A DNA stretch of 64,000 bases from Callipepla californica brunnescens (GCA_023055505.1 JALIRH010000098.1:496001-560000), one strand, 5' to 3'; counted from the stretch's first letter, positions 54,836 to 62,809 are shown. Program-made: numbers and translations. The notes: generated by a model from the sequence alone, not told the origin.

Positions 54836-54866
54836 CAGATTTTCGGGAGGGGCCATTGAGAGGTGC
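54645..54866 (+). pseudogene. pro remnant (retroviral aspartic protease, C-terminal part)
   Basis: One frame shows LAGVGGARNSQQSAEF and then ATIKPFVLPIP, resembling the flap-to-C-terminus part of a class II retroviral protease, which in a live virus cleaves Gag and Gag-Pol. The catalytic Asp-Ser/Thr-Gly region would lie upstream and is missing. The frame is lost at GGGCCCTGATG (stop at 54801-54803). Similar sequence resumes in the next frame (DVMVQWGVTIK), and the frame changes again before the RT begins. Bases 54645-54836 are the stretch found in each satellite unit. Confidence 0.75.
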
Positions 54867-55558
54867 GACGCCCTTAAGCTAATATGGAAAACAGATACCC
54901 CGAGATGGGTGGATCAATGGCCCCTTCCGCTAGAAAAACTTGGCGCCCTCCAAGACTTGGTAGCGGAACAATTAGCAAAAGGACATACTGTACCTCCACT
55001 AATCCTTGGAACTCACCTGGATTTGTCATTAAGAAACAAACTGGTCAATGGCGCTTGTTCCATGACCTCAGAAAAATGAATGATGCTCTGGAAAATATGG
55101 GAGCCCTTCAACCAGGCCTCCTGTCACCCACTATGATTCCCCGAGACTGGCATTTGACTGGCACTGATCTTCAAGACTGCTTTTTTAATAGTCCATTACA
55201 CCCTGAGGATGCCCCTCCATTTGCTTTTTCAGTTCCAAGCATCAACATGCAAGCCCCGTTGCAGAGATACCAGTGGGTTGTGCTGCCACAAGGAATGAAA
55301 AATAGCCCCACCATTTGTCAGTGGTATGTAGCTAAAGTGCTTAGCCCCATTCCAGACACAATGCCAAATGTTTTATTGTATCATTAGATGGACGACATCT
55401 TAGTAACCGCGCAACATCACGAGATCATGGAGGAAGCAGTAGCCCTCCTTACAACTGCTGTTAATTCGGCAGGTTTCTGTATTGCGCCTGAAAAAATGCA
55501 GAAAATATCACCATGGAAATATTTAGGCTGGTGCATCAGAGCCCAGACTATCATTCCC
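54867..55558 (+). pseudogene. pol remnant: reverse transcriptase fingers and palm
   Basis: The RT start is recognisable from LKLIWKTDTPRWVDQWPL (frame of 54816). The frame then shifts near 55000, and the palm continues in the frame of 54884. Motifs visible there include DLRKMN, TDLQDCFF (first catalytic Asp present) and LPQGMKNSPTICQ with LPQG at 55283-55294. An amber TAG at 55385-55387 lies immediately before Met-Asp-Asp (55388-55396), at the residue of the polymerase active-site motif that is normally aromatic. A further TAG follows at about 55559. The RT is therefore non-functional. Family assignment to class II retroviruses is secure; closer placement is not. Confidence 0.9.
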
Positions 55559-56601
55559 TAGCCCTTACAAAGACAAACTGATGTGAAAAATTGACACGAT
55601 GTACAAAAATGGTTGGGATCAATTAACTGGGTCTGAGCGCTCTTGGGTATCTCTAATGCAGACTTGTATCCTCTTTTGGAACTACTGAAAGGGGATTCTG
55701 ATTTACACTCTCCCTGCCGTCTTGGCTCTGAAGTGGCTAGTGCCTTGCAAAAAGTTGCTGCAGCTAGCACTAACAGACAAGCTCATCGGTGTGCCCCGGA
55801 GTTACCTTTTTTTCTAATGATCCTCAACCCTGCTCGACAACCTCATGCGCTAATTTTTCAGTGGGATTTTCAAAGGCCAGACCCACTATGAATTATTGAA
55901 TGGATTTTTTTGCCAAACCAGTTGACAAAGACAATCCTGACACAGCATGAGATGTTTGCTTCCCTGAGAATCAAAGCTAGGCAGTGCTTGCTGATGTTAT
56001 CAGGGGTAGACTTTTCCTCTAGTTGTTTACCGGTGACAAATGTGTATTTACAATGGCTTGATCAGCAAGCAGATGCCTTTAGCATGGCATTGGCAAGCTA
56101 TACAGGCAGCCTTACTTCCCACGCACCGTCACACAAGCTATTGAACCTCAATGTTCACTTCACATCCACACCAAAAAGAAGTGATCAGCTGCTGCAGGCC
56201 CTTACCAGATTACGGATGGGTCTGGAAGATCACACAAATCAGTTATTTGATGGTGGGATAATCAACAGAAGCAATGGGATTCGGATATTGAAATTGTTCC
56301 TGGTTCTCCACAAATAGTGGAACCAGCTGCTGTTGTCCGAGTTTTTTGGAAATGGTCCACACCTTTCAATCCTATTACCGACTCAGCTTCTGTTGCAGGA
56401 ATTGTTCAGCGAGCAGAAGCATCCATATTACGCAATATTTCTCACTCTTCATTGTTTATTTTGTTCCAGGAACTTTTTTTTTTTTAGACTCCCACACTCA
56501 TCCTTATTTTGTAATGCACATCCGCTCACACACATCTTTACCTGGTTTCACGGCAGAAGGGAATCTCAAGCTGATATGTCCGTGTTTTACCAGACCGAAT
56601 A
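55559..56601 (+). pseudogene. pol remnant: RT connection and RNase H
   Basis: Open pieces at 55643-55891 and 55910-56317 continue the RT frame and correspond to the thumb and connection region (for example LGISNADLYPLLELLKGDSD and LTKTILTQHEMFASL). RNase H is recognisable from ITDSASVAGIVQRAEASI near 56374, in a different frame, and HIRSHTSLPGFTAEGN near 56518-56565, in yet another. A run of twelve T (56474-56485) sits at one of the frame changes and is a plausible slippage site. RNase H in the virus degrades the RNA strand of the RNA-DNA hybrid. This copy is broken by several stops and frameshifts. Confidence 0.82.
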
Positions 56602-57442
56602 GCGCAAGCTAAACTTAGCCACTCCTTCTTTCATCAGAATGCTGGAGGTCTTAAACGACAGTCTGGGCTTACCTCCCAACAAGCATCAAACATTACAGCG
56701 GTATGTCCTGACTGCCAGAGGCATTCTTTCCCATCAATAGCAGGGGGGGTTAACCCCAGAGATCTGCAGAGCCTCCAGCTATGGCAAATGGATGTCACAC
56801 ATTACCCATGGTTTGGTAAGCTGAAATATACACATTCCTCGATTGATACTTTTTCCGGAGCTTTATTTTCCTCTTGTCATACAGGAGAAAAGGCACGAGA
56901 TGTTCGCAAGCGTTTGCTGCGTGCTTTTGCTACATTAGGTATCCCTTCCCAATTAAAAACAGATCATGGTCCTGCATATACCTCTGCTGCGACAAAAGCC
57001 TTCCTGGATTCTTGGGGCATTATGCACATCACCGCGATCCCTCATTCCCCTCCAGGTCAATTGAGCGGTCACACCAATCTTTAAAGCGTCTATTAGCACA
57101 ACAGAAAGGGGGAATGGGAGCTTCCCCTCCTGAGGAGCGACTACATAAAGCTCTTGATGTTTTCACTTTTTGAATTCTTCTCTGCTAGATACCAATCCCC
57201 CGATAGTCCGACATTTTAGTTCGAATATCACATTGGAAAGAAGAATCAAGGCTCCGGTGTTGATTCGCCACCCAGAAACAGGTATGATAATGGGGCCATA
57301 TCCTCTTGTCACATGGGGGAGAGGTTATGCTTGTGTCTCCACAGGAAAAGGCCCCAGGTGGATTCCTGCGAAGAACGTGAAACCATACCGGGAGGAACAG
57401 ACTTCGTTGACAACAGATGAAAACACAACCAAGGAAGGATGA
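56602..57442 (+). pseudogene. pol remnant: integrase
   Basis: The N-terminal zinc-binding HHCC motif is present, with HSFFH at 56620-56634 and CPDC about 30 codons later. The catalytic core follows in the same frame, with the first Asp in QMDVTHYP (56791-56793) and the second in KTDHGPAYTS (56962-56964). The Glu (IERSHQ, 57063-57065) lies in another frame, 98 nt past the second Asp codon instead of the 105 nt expected for D,D-35-E. That fits a net loss of about 7 nt. The C-terminal DNA-binding domain (APVLIRHPETG to WIPAKNVKPY) is in a third frame at 57170-57442. Integrase joins viral DNA to the host genome; this copy cannot make a whole enzyme. Confidence 0.9.
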
Positions 57443-57474
57443 GACCAGCTACTGTATGGACTTGACTTCTTGAA

Positions 57475-58606
57475 ATGTCAGGACTCTCTACTGGTTTTAT
57501 TACCCTCCCAAAAACGAATGTGTGGCTTACACTTGCTAATATTACTCATCAGGAAACACTTTGCTTAGCCACTGCAACTGCGCAAAATCCCTTCTCTACC
57601 CGCTTGGTGGGCTTTCCCATAGACGAGTGGCCAATCCCTGGTCCCTCACGAGCAATCTTTACTGGCACAAATTCAGTAGATAATTGGGATGGATGGGTTC
57701 CATATCTTCCGTCTGCCAAATTAGAGCCACAAGAAATAGATTTCTTAGGATCTATAAAAATGGACTTCTGCCTGAGATTCCATTCTACTGGAAAAAATAA
57801 AACCAAACTATGGGATGTCAGTCCCGTAGACGCAGCCATCAATAACCAAACTCTGTGGTGTAATTACACCTCACCCAGCCTTTCAAAATCAGTAAATGCT
57901 CCTTTACAGTTACCAGATGGAGTTTTCCGTAGTTGCGCTGACCGGGCATGGCCTGCCATTCCTTCTTACATTAGAGGTGGGCCATGTAGTCTCGGGCGTT
58001 TAACTATCCTTACCCGAAATGAGACAACTGTCTTGCAGTGGAGAAAGAAATATTCTCATCACCGTTTTAGGAGAATGACCCACACCTTCAGATCAGATTG
58101 TGATGATAACATGAAGTTTTGGAACAGGGAGACCATAGGAGTCGTTTCCTTTTTCACACCGCAGGTTGCTGTTGCTAAAGCTTTGGCAACACTGAACAAA
58201 CTGGCTTCTTGCTTAGCAAAACAAGGAAATGCCACTAGTTTAGCTTTAACAGGTCTTTTACTTGATGCGGACAGTGTCAGACATGCTGCGCCACAAAATT
58301 GCGCTGCTACTGATTTCCTACTTCTGGCGCAAGGCCATGGCTGGGAGGATTTCGAAGGAATGTGCTGCATGAACCTGTCAGAACATTCCGTTTCAATTCA
58401 AGCAAGTATCAAGACCATACGGGATGGAGTGAAGAAACTGCAGGAACAGAGGGATTGGGACTGGTTGGACAAATTATTCTCGGGATGGGGGTCTCACTGG
58501 ATGGCTCCACAGTATCTTAAAAATGATGTGCTACATTGCGATGATCGTTGTAACGCTTTTGCTGTTACTTCCTTGCATTTTACAATGTGCGCAAAAAGAT
58601 GATTGA
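57475..58606 (+). pseudogene. env remnant, alpharetrovirus-type, long open frame (375 codons)
   Basis: This is the longest credible open frame in the window. Residues 1-200 are a shortened surface subunit ending in a furin-like RFRR (197-200). Five N-glycosylation sequons are visible over the whole frame (NIT, NQT, NYT, NET, NAT). The TM part begins at 201 and has cysteines at its positions 9 and 46 around a hydrophobic segment, as in the internal fusion loop of avian alpharetroviruses. FLLLAQGHG follows, then a pair CC at 297-298. The cysteine expected seven residues before that pair is tryptophan (W290). No signal peptide is present at the chosen ATG, and the surface subunit is shorter than usual for the family. 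The hydrophobic anchor segment is encoded in another frame at 58532-58582, so the open frame ends at 58602 without a membrane anchor. Confidence 0.88.
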
Positions 58607-58633
58607 CAATGCTACAAAGAAAATATTCATAAC

Positions 58634-58648
58634 AGAAAGGGGGAGAAG
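58634..58648 (+). promoter_or_regulatory. Polypurine tract
   Basis: AGAAAGGGGGAGAAG lies directly before the LTR, where plus-strand DNA synthesis is primed in retroviruses. It is about 28 nt past the env anchor-frame stop (TGA at 58604-58606), so there is no extra gene between env and the LTR. Confidence 0.8.
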
Positions 58649-58835
58649 TGGGTGATGGCAAAAGTGGGAGTCAGACGGAACTGTTAGCTAAGCAGGAATC
58701 AGGCCATAAACCTTGGACGTAGGCTGTGTAAAGATAAGCTGATAAGCTTGAGACAACCATGTCTAAGGAGTGAAAAGAAACAGAAGACAGTAATGGATAG
58801 CAATAAGAAACTGTTTGTTTAGATGACTAGGAGTG

Positions 58836-58845
58836 TTTTATATTC
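58836..58845 (+). promoter_or_regulatory. TATA-like box in LTR
   Basis: TTTTATATTC, 116 bp before the LTR polyadenylation signal. Placement fits a U3 core promoter; activity is unknown. Confidence 0.5.
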
Positions 58846-58960
58846 TTGACCTGTTAACACTGAGGAGTGTAAATTCCCTCAATTAGATCCTTGTAGCTTC
58901 CCCCAGTTAGATCCTAACACACACTGCTTCTCTGTCTATCTAAGCTTTGAGTTGTTGCTC

Positions 58961-58966
58961 AATAAA
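58961..58966 (+). terminator. LTR polyadenylation signal AATAAA
   Basis: Exact AATAAA about 50 bp before the LTR end, in the expected place for retroviral 3' end formation. Confidence 0.65.
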
Positions 58967-59109
58967 TGGAACATTAGCTAGCATCAAGCTGGGTTCCCGA
59001 CCCTTCATTGTAACAGTCTGTGGGTCTCTCTGGGTCCCGCTATGGGTCCCAATATGGTTTGCTGTGGGTCACTGTGGGTCCTGCTATGGGTCGCTGTGGG
59101 TCTCTATAT

Positions 59110-59225
59110 GCCCCAGGAGATCCCTAAGGGGCTGCAGTTCCCCTCCACGCCACCAGGGGAGGGGGCGCTCTCACGTGATGTCTCTGTGCCTTCCTATTGC
59201 TCTCTGAGGTTTTCTATGGGTCGCT
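59110..59225. repeat. Minisatellite module copy 1 with CTCF-like site
   Basis: It contains CCCCAGGAGATCCCTAAGG, then CCACCAGGGG followed by an extra AGGGG before GCGCTC (59150-59172), so the CTCF-like core is stretched by an insertion. The E-box CACGTG is intact at 59172-59177. Confidence 0.6.
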
Positions 59226-59420
59226 GTGGGTCCCGGCATGGGTTGCTTTGGGTCAAGCTGTGGGTCACTGTGGGTCGCTGTGGGTCTCGCTATGGGTCAC
59301 TGTGGGTTGCTGTGGTTTGCTATGAGTCTCTATGGGTTGCTGTGGGTCGCTGTGGGTCACGCTATGGGTCCCAATAGGGTTCGCTGTGGGTCGGTGTGGG
59401 TCCTGCTATGGGTCTCTACG

Positions 59421-59535
59421 TGCCCCAGGAGATCCCTAAGGGGCTGCAGTTCCCCTTCACGCCACCAGAGGGAGCTCTCACATGATGTCGCTGTGTCTCT
59501 ACGGCTTCCTATTGCTCTCTGTGTTTTCCTATTGG
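59421..59535. repeat. Minisatellite module copy 2 with degenerate CTCF-like site
   Basis: The same module with CCACCAGAGGGAGCT at 59462-59476, and CACATG where copy 1 has CACGTG. The core is weaker than in copy 3. Confidence 0.55.
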
Positions 59536-59666
59536 GCGCTATGTGTCGCTATGGGTCCCAATATGCTTCGCTGTGGGTTACTGTGGGTCACTGTGGATCG
59601 CTATGGGTTGCTATGGATCGCTTTGGTTTGCTGTGGGTCCTGCTATGGGTCTCTGTGGGTCTCTAA

Positions 59667-59790
59667 GGTTCCCAATGGATCCCTAAGGGGCTGCAGTTCC
59701 CCTCCACGCCACCAGGGGGCGCTCTCACGTAATGTCGCTGGGTCTCTAGGGCTCCTTATTGCTATCAGTGGTTTCCTATTGGGCGCTATG
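59667..59790. repeat. Minisatellite module copy 3 with near-consensus CTCF site
   Basis: CCACCAGGGGGCGCT at 59709-59723 matches the vertebrate CTCF core (CCASNAGRKGGC) at every constrained base, and the methylation-sensitive CpG lies inside it. The following E-box is altered to CACGTA. Of the four copies this is the best binding candidate. Confidence 0.7.
59709..59723 (+). promoter_or_regulatory. CTCF-binding-site-like core
   Basis: CCACCAGGGGGCGCT. Human subtelomeres have CTCF and cohesin sites near TERRA promoters, so a site between an array and a CpG island is notable. Binding here is an inference from motif alone. Confidence 0.55.
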
Positions 59791-60454
59791 GGTCGCTGTG
59801 GGTCACTATGCGTCGCTATCGATCTCTGTGGGATGCTACGTTTTGCTGCGGGTCTCTATGGGACGCTATGGGTCACTGTGGGTCTTGCTATGTGTATCCA
59901 TGGGTCGCTATGGGTCGATGTGGATCGCTATAAGTCTCTACATGTTGCTAAGGGTTGCAATGGGTCGCTGTGGGTCATGCTGTGGGTGTCTGTGGGTCCA
60001 GCTATGGGTCATTGTGGGTCGCAGTGAGTCGCTACGGGTCTCTTCGGGACGCTATGGGTCACTGTAGGTCCTGCTATGGGTCGCTGTGGGTCGCTTTGGG
60101 TCTCTATGGGTCTCAGTGGGTCTCTGTGGGTCACTGTGGGTTGCTATGGGTCGGTGTGGGTCGCTGTGTGTCGCGGTGGGTCGCTATCGGTCACTATTGG
60201 TTGTAATCGGTCTCTGTGGGTTGCTGTGAGTCGCTGTGGGCCCCCCTATAGGTTGCTGTGGGTCGGCTGGGTCGCTATGGGTTGCTGTGGATGGCTGTGT
60301 GTCGCTGTGCCTCTATGAGTCGCTATGGGTTGCAGTGCGTCGCAATGGGTCAATGTGGTCTGTTACGGGTCGCTGTGGGTTACGCTGTGGGTCCCAATAT
60401 GGTTCGCTGTGGGTCAGTGTGGGTCCTGCTATGAGGCGCTGTTGGTCTCTATGT

Positions 60455-60575
60455 GCCCCAGGAGATTCCTAAGGAGCTGCAGTTCCCCCTCCACGACACC
60501 AGGCGGCGCTCTCACGTGATGTCGCTGTGTCTCTGTGGCTCCCTCTTGCTCCCTGTGATTTTCCATGGGTCGCTG
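60455..60575. repeat. Minisatellite module copy 4 with CTCF-like site
   Basis: ACACCAGGCGGCGCT at 60496-60510 departs from the consensus at its first base and in the G-run. The E-box CACGTG is intact at 60513-60518. Confidence 0.6.
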
Positions 60576-60975
60576 TGGATCGCTATGGGTCCCAATGGAT
60601 CGCTGTGGTTCCTGGCATGGGTCGCTATGGGTCAAGCTGTGGGTCACTTTGGGTTGCTGTGGGTGTCTGTGGGTCCAGCTATAGGTCACTGTGGGTCTCA
60701 GTGAGTCGCTGTGGGTCTCTATAAATCGCTGTGGGTAACTATGAGTCTCTATGTGTTTCTATGGGTCGCTGTGGGTCTCTATGGGTCGCTGTGGGTCCCG
60801 CTGTGGGTCACTGTGGGTCGCTGTGTGAGCTATCGGTCTCTGTGGGTTGCTGTGGTTCCCCCTATAGGTTGCTGTGGGTCGGTTGGGTCACTGTGAGTCT
60901 CTATGGGTCGCTGTGGGTTTCTATGGGTCAGTGTGGGTCACTGTGGGTCAGTGTGGGTTGCTGTGGGTCCCGCAG

Positions 60976-61160
60976 AAGGCGGTGTGCCCAGAGCGAAGCC
61001 ACGCCCAGCTATGGGGCGGATGTGGGGCAGCTACGGGGCAGCCATGGGTCACCATGGATCTCCATGGGGTCCCTACGGATCTCAATGGGGTCTCCACTGA
61101 TCTCAGTGGATCTCAATGGGGTGGCTATGGGGCAGCTGTGGGGCAGCAATGGGGCACTGA
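60976..61160. repeat. Short-motif repeat, ATGGGGCAGCT and GATCTCCATGGGG types
   Basis: A transition zone between two minisatellites. The first 40 bp (AAGGCGGTGTGCCCAGAGCG and on) is not repetitive. After that come TGGGGCAGC and GGATCTCAATGGGG motifs. No gene was recognised. Confidence 0.6.
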
Positions 61161-61161
61161 C

Positions 61162-61202
61162 CTATTCCCCTCAGAATGCCGCCACTGCATCTCCTCCACC
61201 TC
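61162..61202 (-). CDS. Possible small exon on the minus strand
   Basis: Read on the minus strand, a non-repetitive 41-nt stretch lies between a CCCGCAG acceptor-like end and a GTCAGT donor-like sequence. In phase 0 it would encode EVEEMQWRHSEGN plus two bases. The phase agrees with the candidate first exon at 62062-62094, which ends in phase 0 at the same donor hexamer. The branch point and polypyrimidine tract are weak. It could equally be chance open sequence between minisatellites. No family is recognised. Confidence 0.2.
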
Positions 61203-61990
61203 CTGCGGGAGCACCTCTGTGGGGCAGAACTCTGCCCCACACCTTCACCCCAAACATCCACACCACAGCTCAGCCCCACAGCGCTGCCCCACATCCCACA
61301 CATTTGCCCCACATCTCTGCCCCTCATCCCCTGGCCACACAGCTCAGCCCCACATCCCACAGCTCAGCCCCTCATCCCACACCTGGCCCCAGAGCTCAGC
61401 CCTGTGGCTCTGCCCCACACATCTGCCCCAAACCCCACACCTGGACCCACAGCTCAGCCCCACATCCCTCAGCTCTGCACCACAGCTCAGCCCCTCACCC
61501 CACACCTGGCCCCAGAGCTCAGCCCTGTGGCTCTGCCCCACACATCTGCCCCAAACCCCACACCTGGACCCACAGATCTGCCCCACATCCCACAGCTCTG
61601 CCCCACGGCTCAACCCCACAACTCAGCCCCATAGTGCTGCCCCATATCCCACACCTCAGCCCCACGGCTCAACCCCAATCTGCACATACCTGCCCCACAT
61701 CCCACAGCTCTGCCCCACATACCTACCTGCCCCACAGATCAGCCCCACATTCCACAGCTCTGCCCCATGGATCAGCCTCACATCCCGCAGCTCAGCCCCG
61801 CATCTGAGCCCCACATCTGCTCATACCTGCACCACACCTCCGCCCCCCAACCGCCACAGCTCTGCCCCACAGATCCACCCCACAGCTCAGCCCCGCATCC
61901 AACAGCTCTGCCCCAATCAGTGCACCTGGACCCACAACTCTGCCCCACAGCTCTGCCCCAAGCCTGGACCCCACACCCACGACCCCAGCC
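61200..61990. repeat. CAGCTCTGCCCCACA-type minisatellite
   Basis: Imperfect units of about 19-21 bp (CACAGCTCAGCCCCACATCC and variants), with a longer internal duplication: ACCTGGCCCCAGAGCTCAGC at 61381 recurs at 61504, a 123-bp period. Frames through it give Pro/His/Ser-rich or Gly/Cys/Trp-rich low-complexity strings, so the long open frames on both strands are artefacts of repeat length. Confidence 0.92.
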
Positions 61991-62039
61991 CCAAATCCCT
62001 GCCCCATAACCCCATAACCTGACCCCAGCCCCATAACCG

Positions 62040-62400
62040 CCCCTCCCGCCCTGCCACTGACCACGTGCTCTGCTTCCAGCTCCGCTTCCACCATGCGGCC
62101 GCTTCCGGCCCCACGGCACAGCTCGGCCAATCACAGCACAGATCGGCAGCGGAAAGGGCGGGGTGGGGGGTAGCGAGGCGGAACAGTGCCACTGGAACGA
62201 GGCACGATGACCGGAAATGACTGAAACGTCTGGGAGCGCGGATTTCCGGCAGCGAGCGGGGCATTGTGGGTAAGGAGGCGGAAGCACGCCTGGAAGTGGG
62301 AAACCGGAAGCCAGTGGGAAGCGAGTGGGTGTGGCCAACGTTAAGCCTCGCATTCGAGCCACGCCCCAACGTGCAATGACCCGAAGTGACCCCGATGTGA
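62040..62400. promoter_or_regulatory. CpG-rich promoter-like island
   Basis: A short CpG-rich stretch with many housekeeping-promoter elements: E-box CACGTG (62062-62067), TTCCGG (62103-62108), CCAAT (62127-62131), GC box GGGCGGGGTGGG (62156-62167), and three more ETS-type cores at CCGGAA 62211-62216, TTCCGG 62244-62249 and CCGGAA 62304-62309. For + strand transcription, CCAAT then GC box then ETS leads to a good donor GTAAGG at 62270-62275. For minus-strand transcription there is an ATG at 62094. The direction is undecided and it may be bidirectional. Leftward transcripts would head for the telomere-like array. Confidence 0.6.
62062..62094 (-). CDS. Possible first coding exon on the minus strand
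   Basis: An ATG at 62094-62092 inside the CpG island opens MVEAELEAEHV (33 nt, phase 0) and is followed by the donor-like GTCAGT. Position +4 is G, but -3 is C, so the start context is mediocre. The CCAAT and GC boxes lie upstream on this strand, with CCAAT rather close (about 33 bp). The acidic peptide resembles no family I can name. Transcript data would be needed to accept it. Confidence 0.25.
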
Positions 62401-62675
62401 CGCAAAATGACCCCAAATATCCCAGATTACTTCCAACACTTCTTGGAAGCGCTGCGCCCCAAAGGGCCCCAAAATGACCCCAAAGTGACCCCAAAACCCT
62501 ATAACGACCCCATAAGGACCATATCAAATCCCCTATGGGGTCACTTCTTGGTGTCTCTGCAGGCCACGATGCAGCACTGCACCCCAAAGTGCTCCAGAGT
62601 GACCCCAAAGTGACCGTAAATCGGCCCTAATGACCCCAAAAAACCCAAATCCTGGAACGGCCCCAAAACGGCCAC
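62400..62675. repeat. Short CCCCAAA / GTGACCCC repeats
   Basis: Imperfect repeats of AATGACCCCAAA and AAGTGACCCC, mixed with single-copy pieces. Within it, 62541-62575 holds a partial copy of the exon-like sequence at 62676-62798. No gene of its own is seen. Confidence 0.6.
62541..62575 (-). pseudogene. Partial duplicate of an exon-like sequence (3' part)
   Basis: On the minus strand this reads IVACRDTKK followed by a stop. It matches VVACRDTKKK in the longer copy, with GTGGCCTGCAGAGACACCAA here against GTGGCCTGCAGGGACACCAA there, 144 bp away. Only the 3' end of the exon-like segment is repeated. Confidence 0.5.
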
Positions 62676-62798
62676 ACGGGGTCGCTTCTTCTTGGTGTCC
62701 CTGCAGGCCACAACGTAGCGCTGTGCGACGTTGAGTGGCGATGAATATCCGTCAGCGTACAACGTGTCCTCAAACAGCACCGAGGAATCATCCTGCGG
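62676..62798 (-). CDS. Exon-like coding segment of an unidentified gene
   Basis: On the minus strand, an acceptor-like CTCTATAACAG is followed by an open frame whose peptide looks globular and non-repetitive, unlike its surroundings: PQDDSSVLFEDTLYADGYSS, then PLNVAQRYVVACRDTKKK. Base composition is balanced, with no minisatellite motif. The downstream end is unclear: the frame stays open into repeat sequence and no strong donor is obvious. The first and last parts are each duplicated nearby, which suggests a rearranged relic or the end of a host gene. I cannot name the family. Confidence 0.45.
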
Positions 62799-62809
62799 CT
62801 GTTATAGAG

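Larger units (their letters stand above)
54645..59015 (+). mobile_element. 5'-truncated endogenous retrovirus, avian alpharetrovirus-like (class II)
   Basis: Remnants appear in normal proviral order: pro, reverse transcriptase, RNase H, integrase, env, polypurine tract and one LTR. Gag, primer-binding site and 5' LTR are absent; the left edge at about 54645 abuts G-strand telomere-like DNA. Integrase and RT motifs put it among class II retroviruses. The TM subunit of env has cysteines and spacing like those of avian alpharetroviruses. Multiple stops and frameshifts in pol show it is inactive. No target-site duplication can be checked because the 5' end is lost, and insertion age cannot be read from LTR divergence with only one LTR. 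Confidence 0.92.
58649..59015 (+). repeat. 3' LTR of the provirus (about 367 bp)
   Basis: It starts TGGGTGATGG right after the polypurine tract and ends CATTGTAACA, giving the usual TG...CA ends. A TATA-like TTTTATATTC (58836-58845) and a polyadenylation signal AATAAA (58961-58966) are spaced as in U3-R. The R-U5 end reads GGGTTCCCGACCC. Minisatellite starts at once after the CA. Its own promoter would read rightward, away from the satellite array. Without a second LTR the exact ends are an inference from motif positions. Confidence 0.8.
59016..60975. repeat. GTGGGTC-type minisatellite with larger modules
   Basis: Built from 10-12 bp motifs such as CTGTGGGTCG and CTATGGGTCA, directly abutting the LTR. 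Superimposed on this is a longer module that begins near GGTCCCAATATGG and includes CCCCAGGAGATCCCTAAGG, a CTCF-like site and a CTATTG-containing tail; it appears four times. A CCCTATAGGTTGCTGTGGG stretch recurs 616 bp apart (60243 and 60859). Long open frames across it encode only repeats like MGRCGSLWVAVG and are not genes. Confidence 0.93.

Noticed and set aside
54645..59015. Complete or active provirus
   Set aside because: Gag, primer-binding site and 5' LTR are missing, and pol has stops and frameshifts in RT, RNase H and integrase.
59042..60896. Long + strand frames rich in GSLWVAVGRCG
   Set aside because: Produced by reading the 10-12 bp minisatellite; several frames are open at once because the repeat lacks stops.
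61160..61300. Plus-strand exon after CCTATTCCCCTCAG
   Set aside because: The acceptor-like sequence is good, but the frame after it (MPPLHLLHLLREHL) runs into minisatellite with no donor or recognisable protein.
60731..62608. Frames of 276-382 codons across the CAGCTCTGCCCCACA repeat on both strands
   Set aside because: Pro/His/Ser-rich or Gly/Cys/Trp-rich repeats, open in several frames on both strands, spanning unrelated segments including the CpG island.
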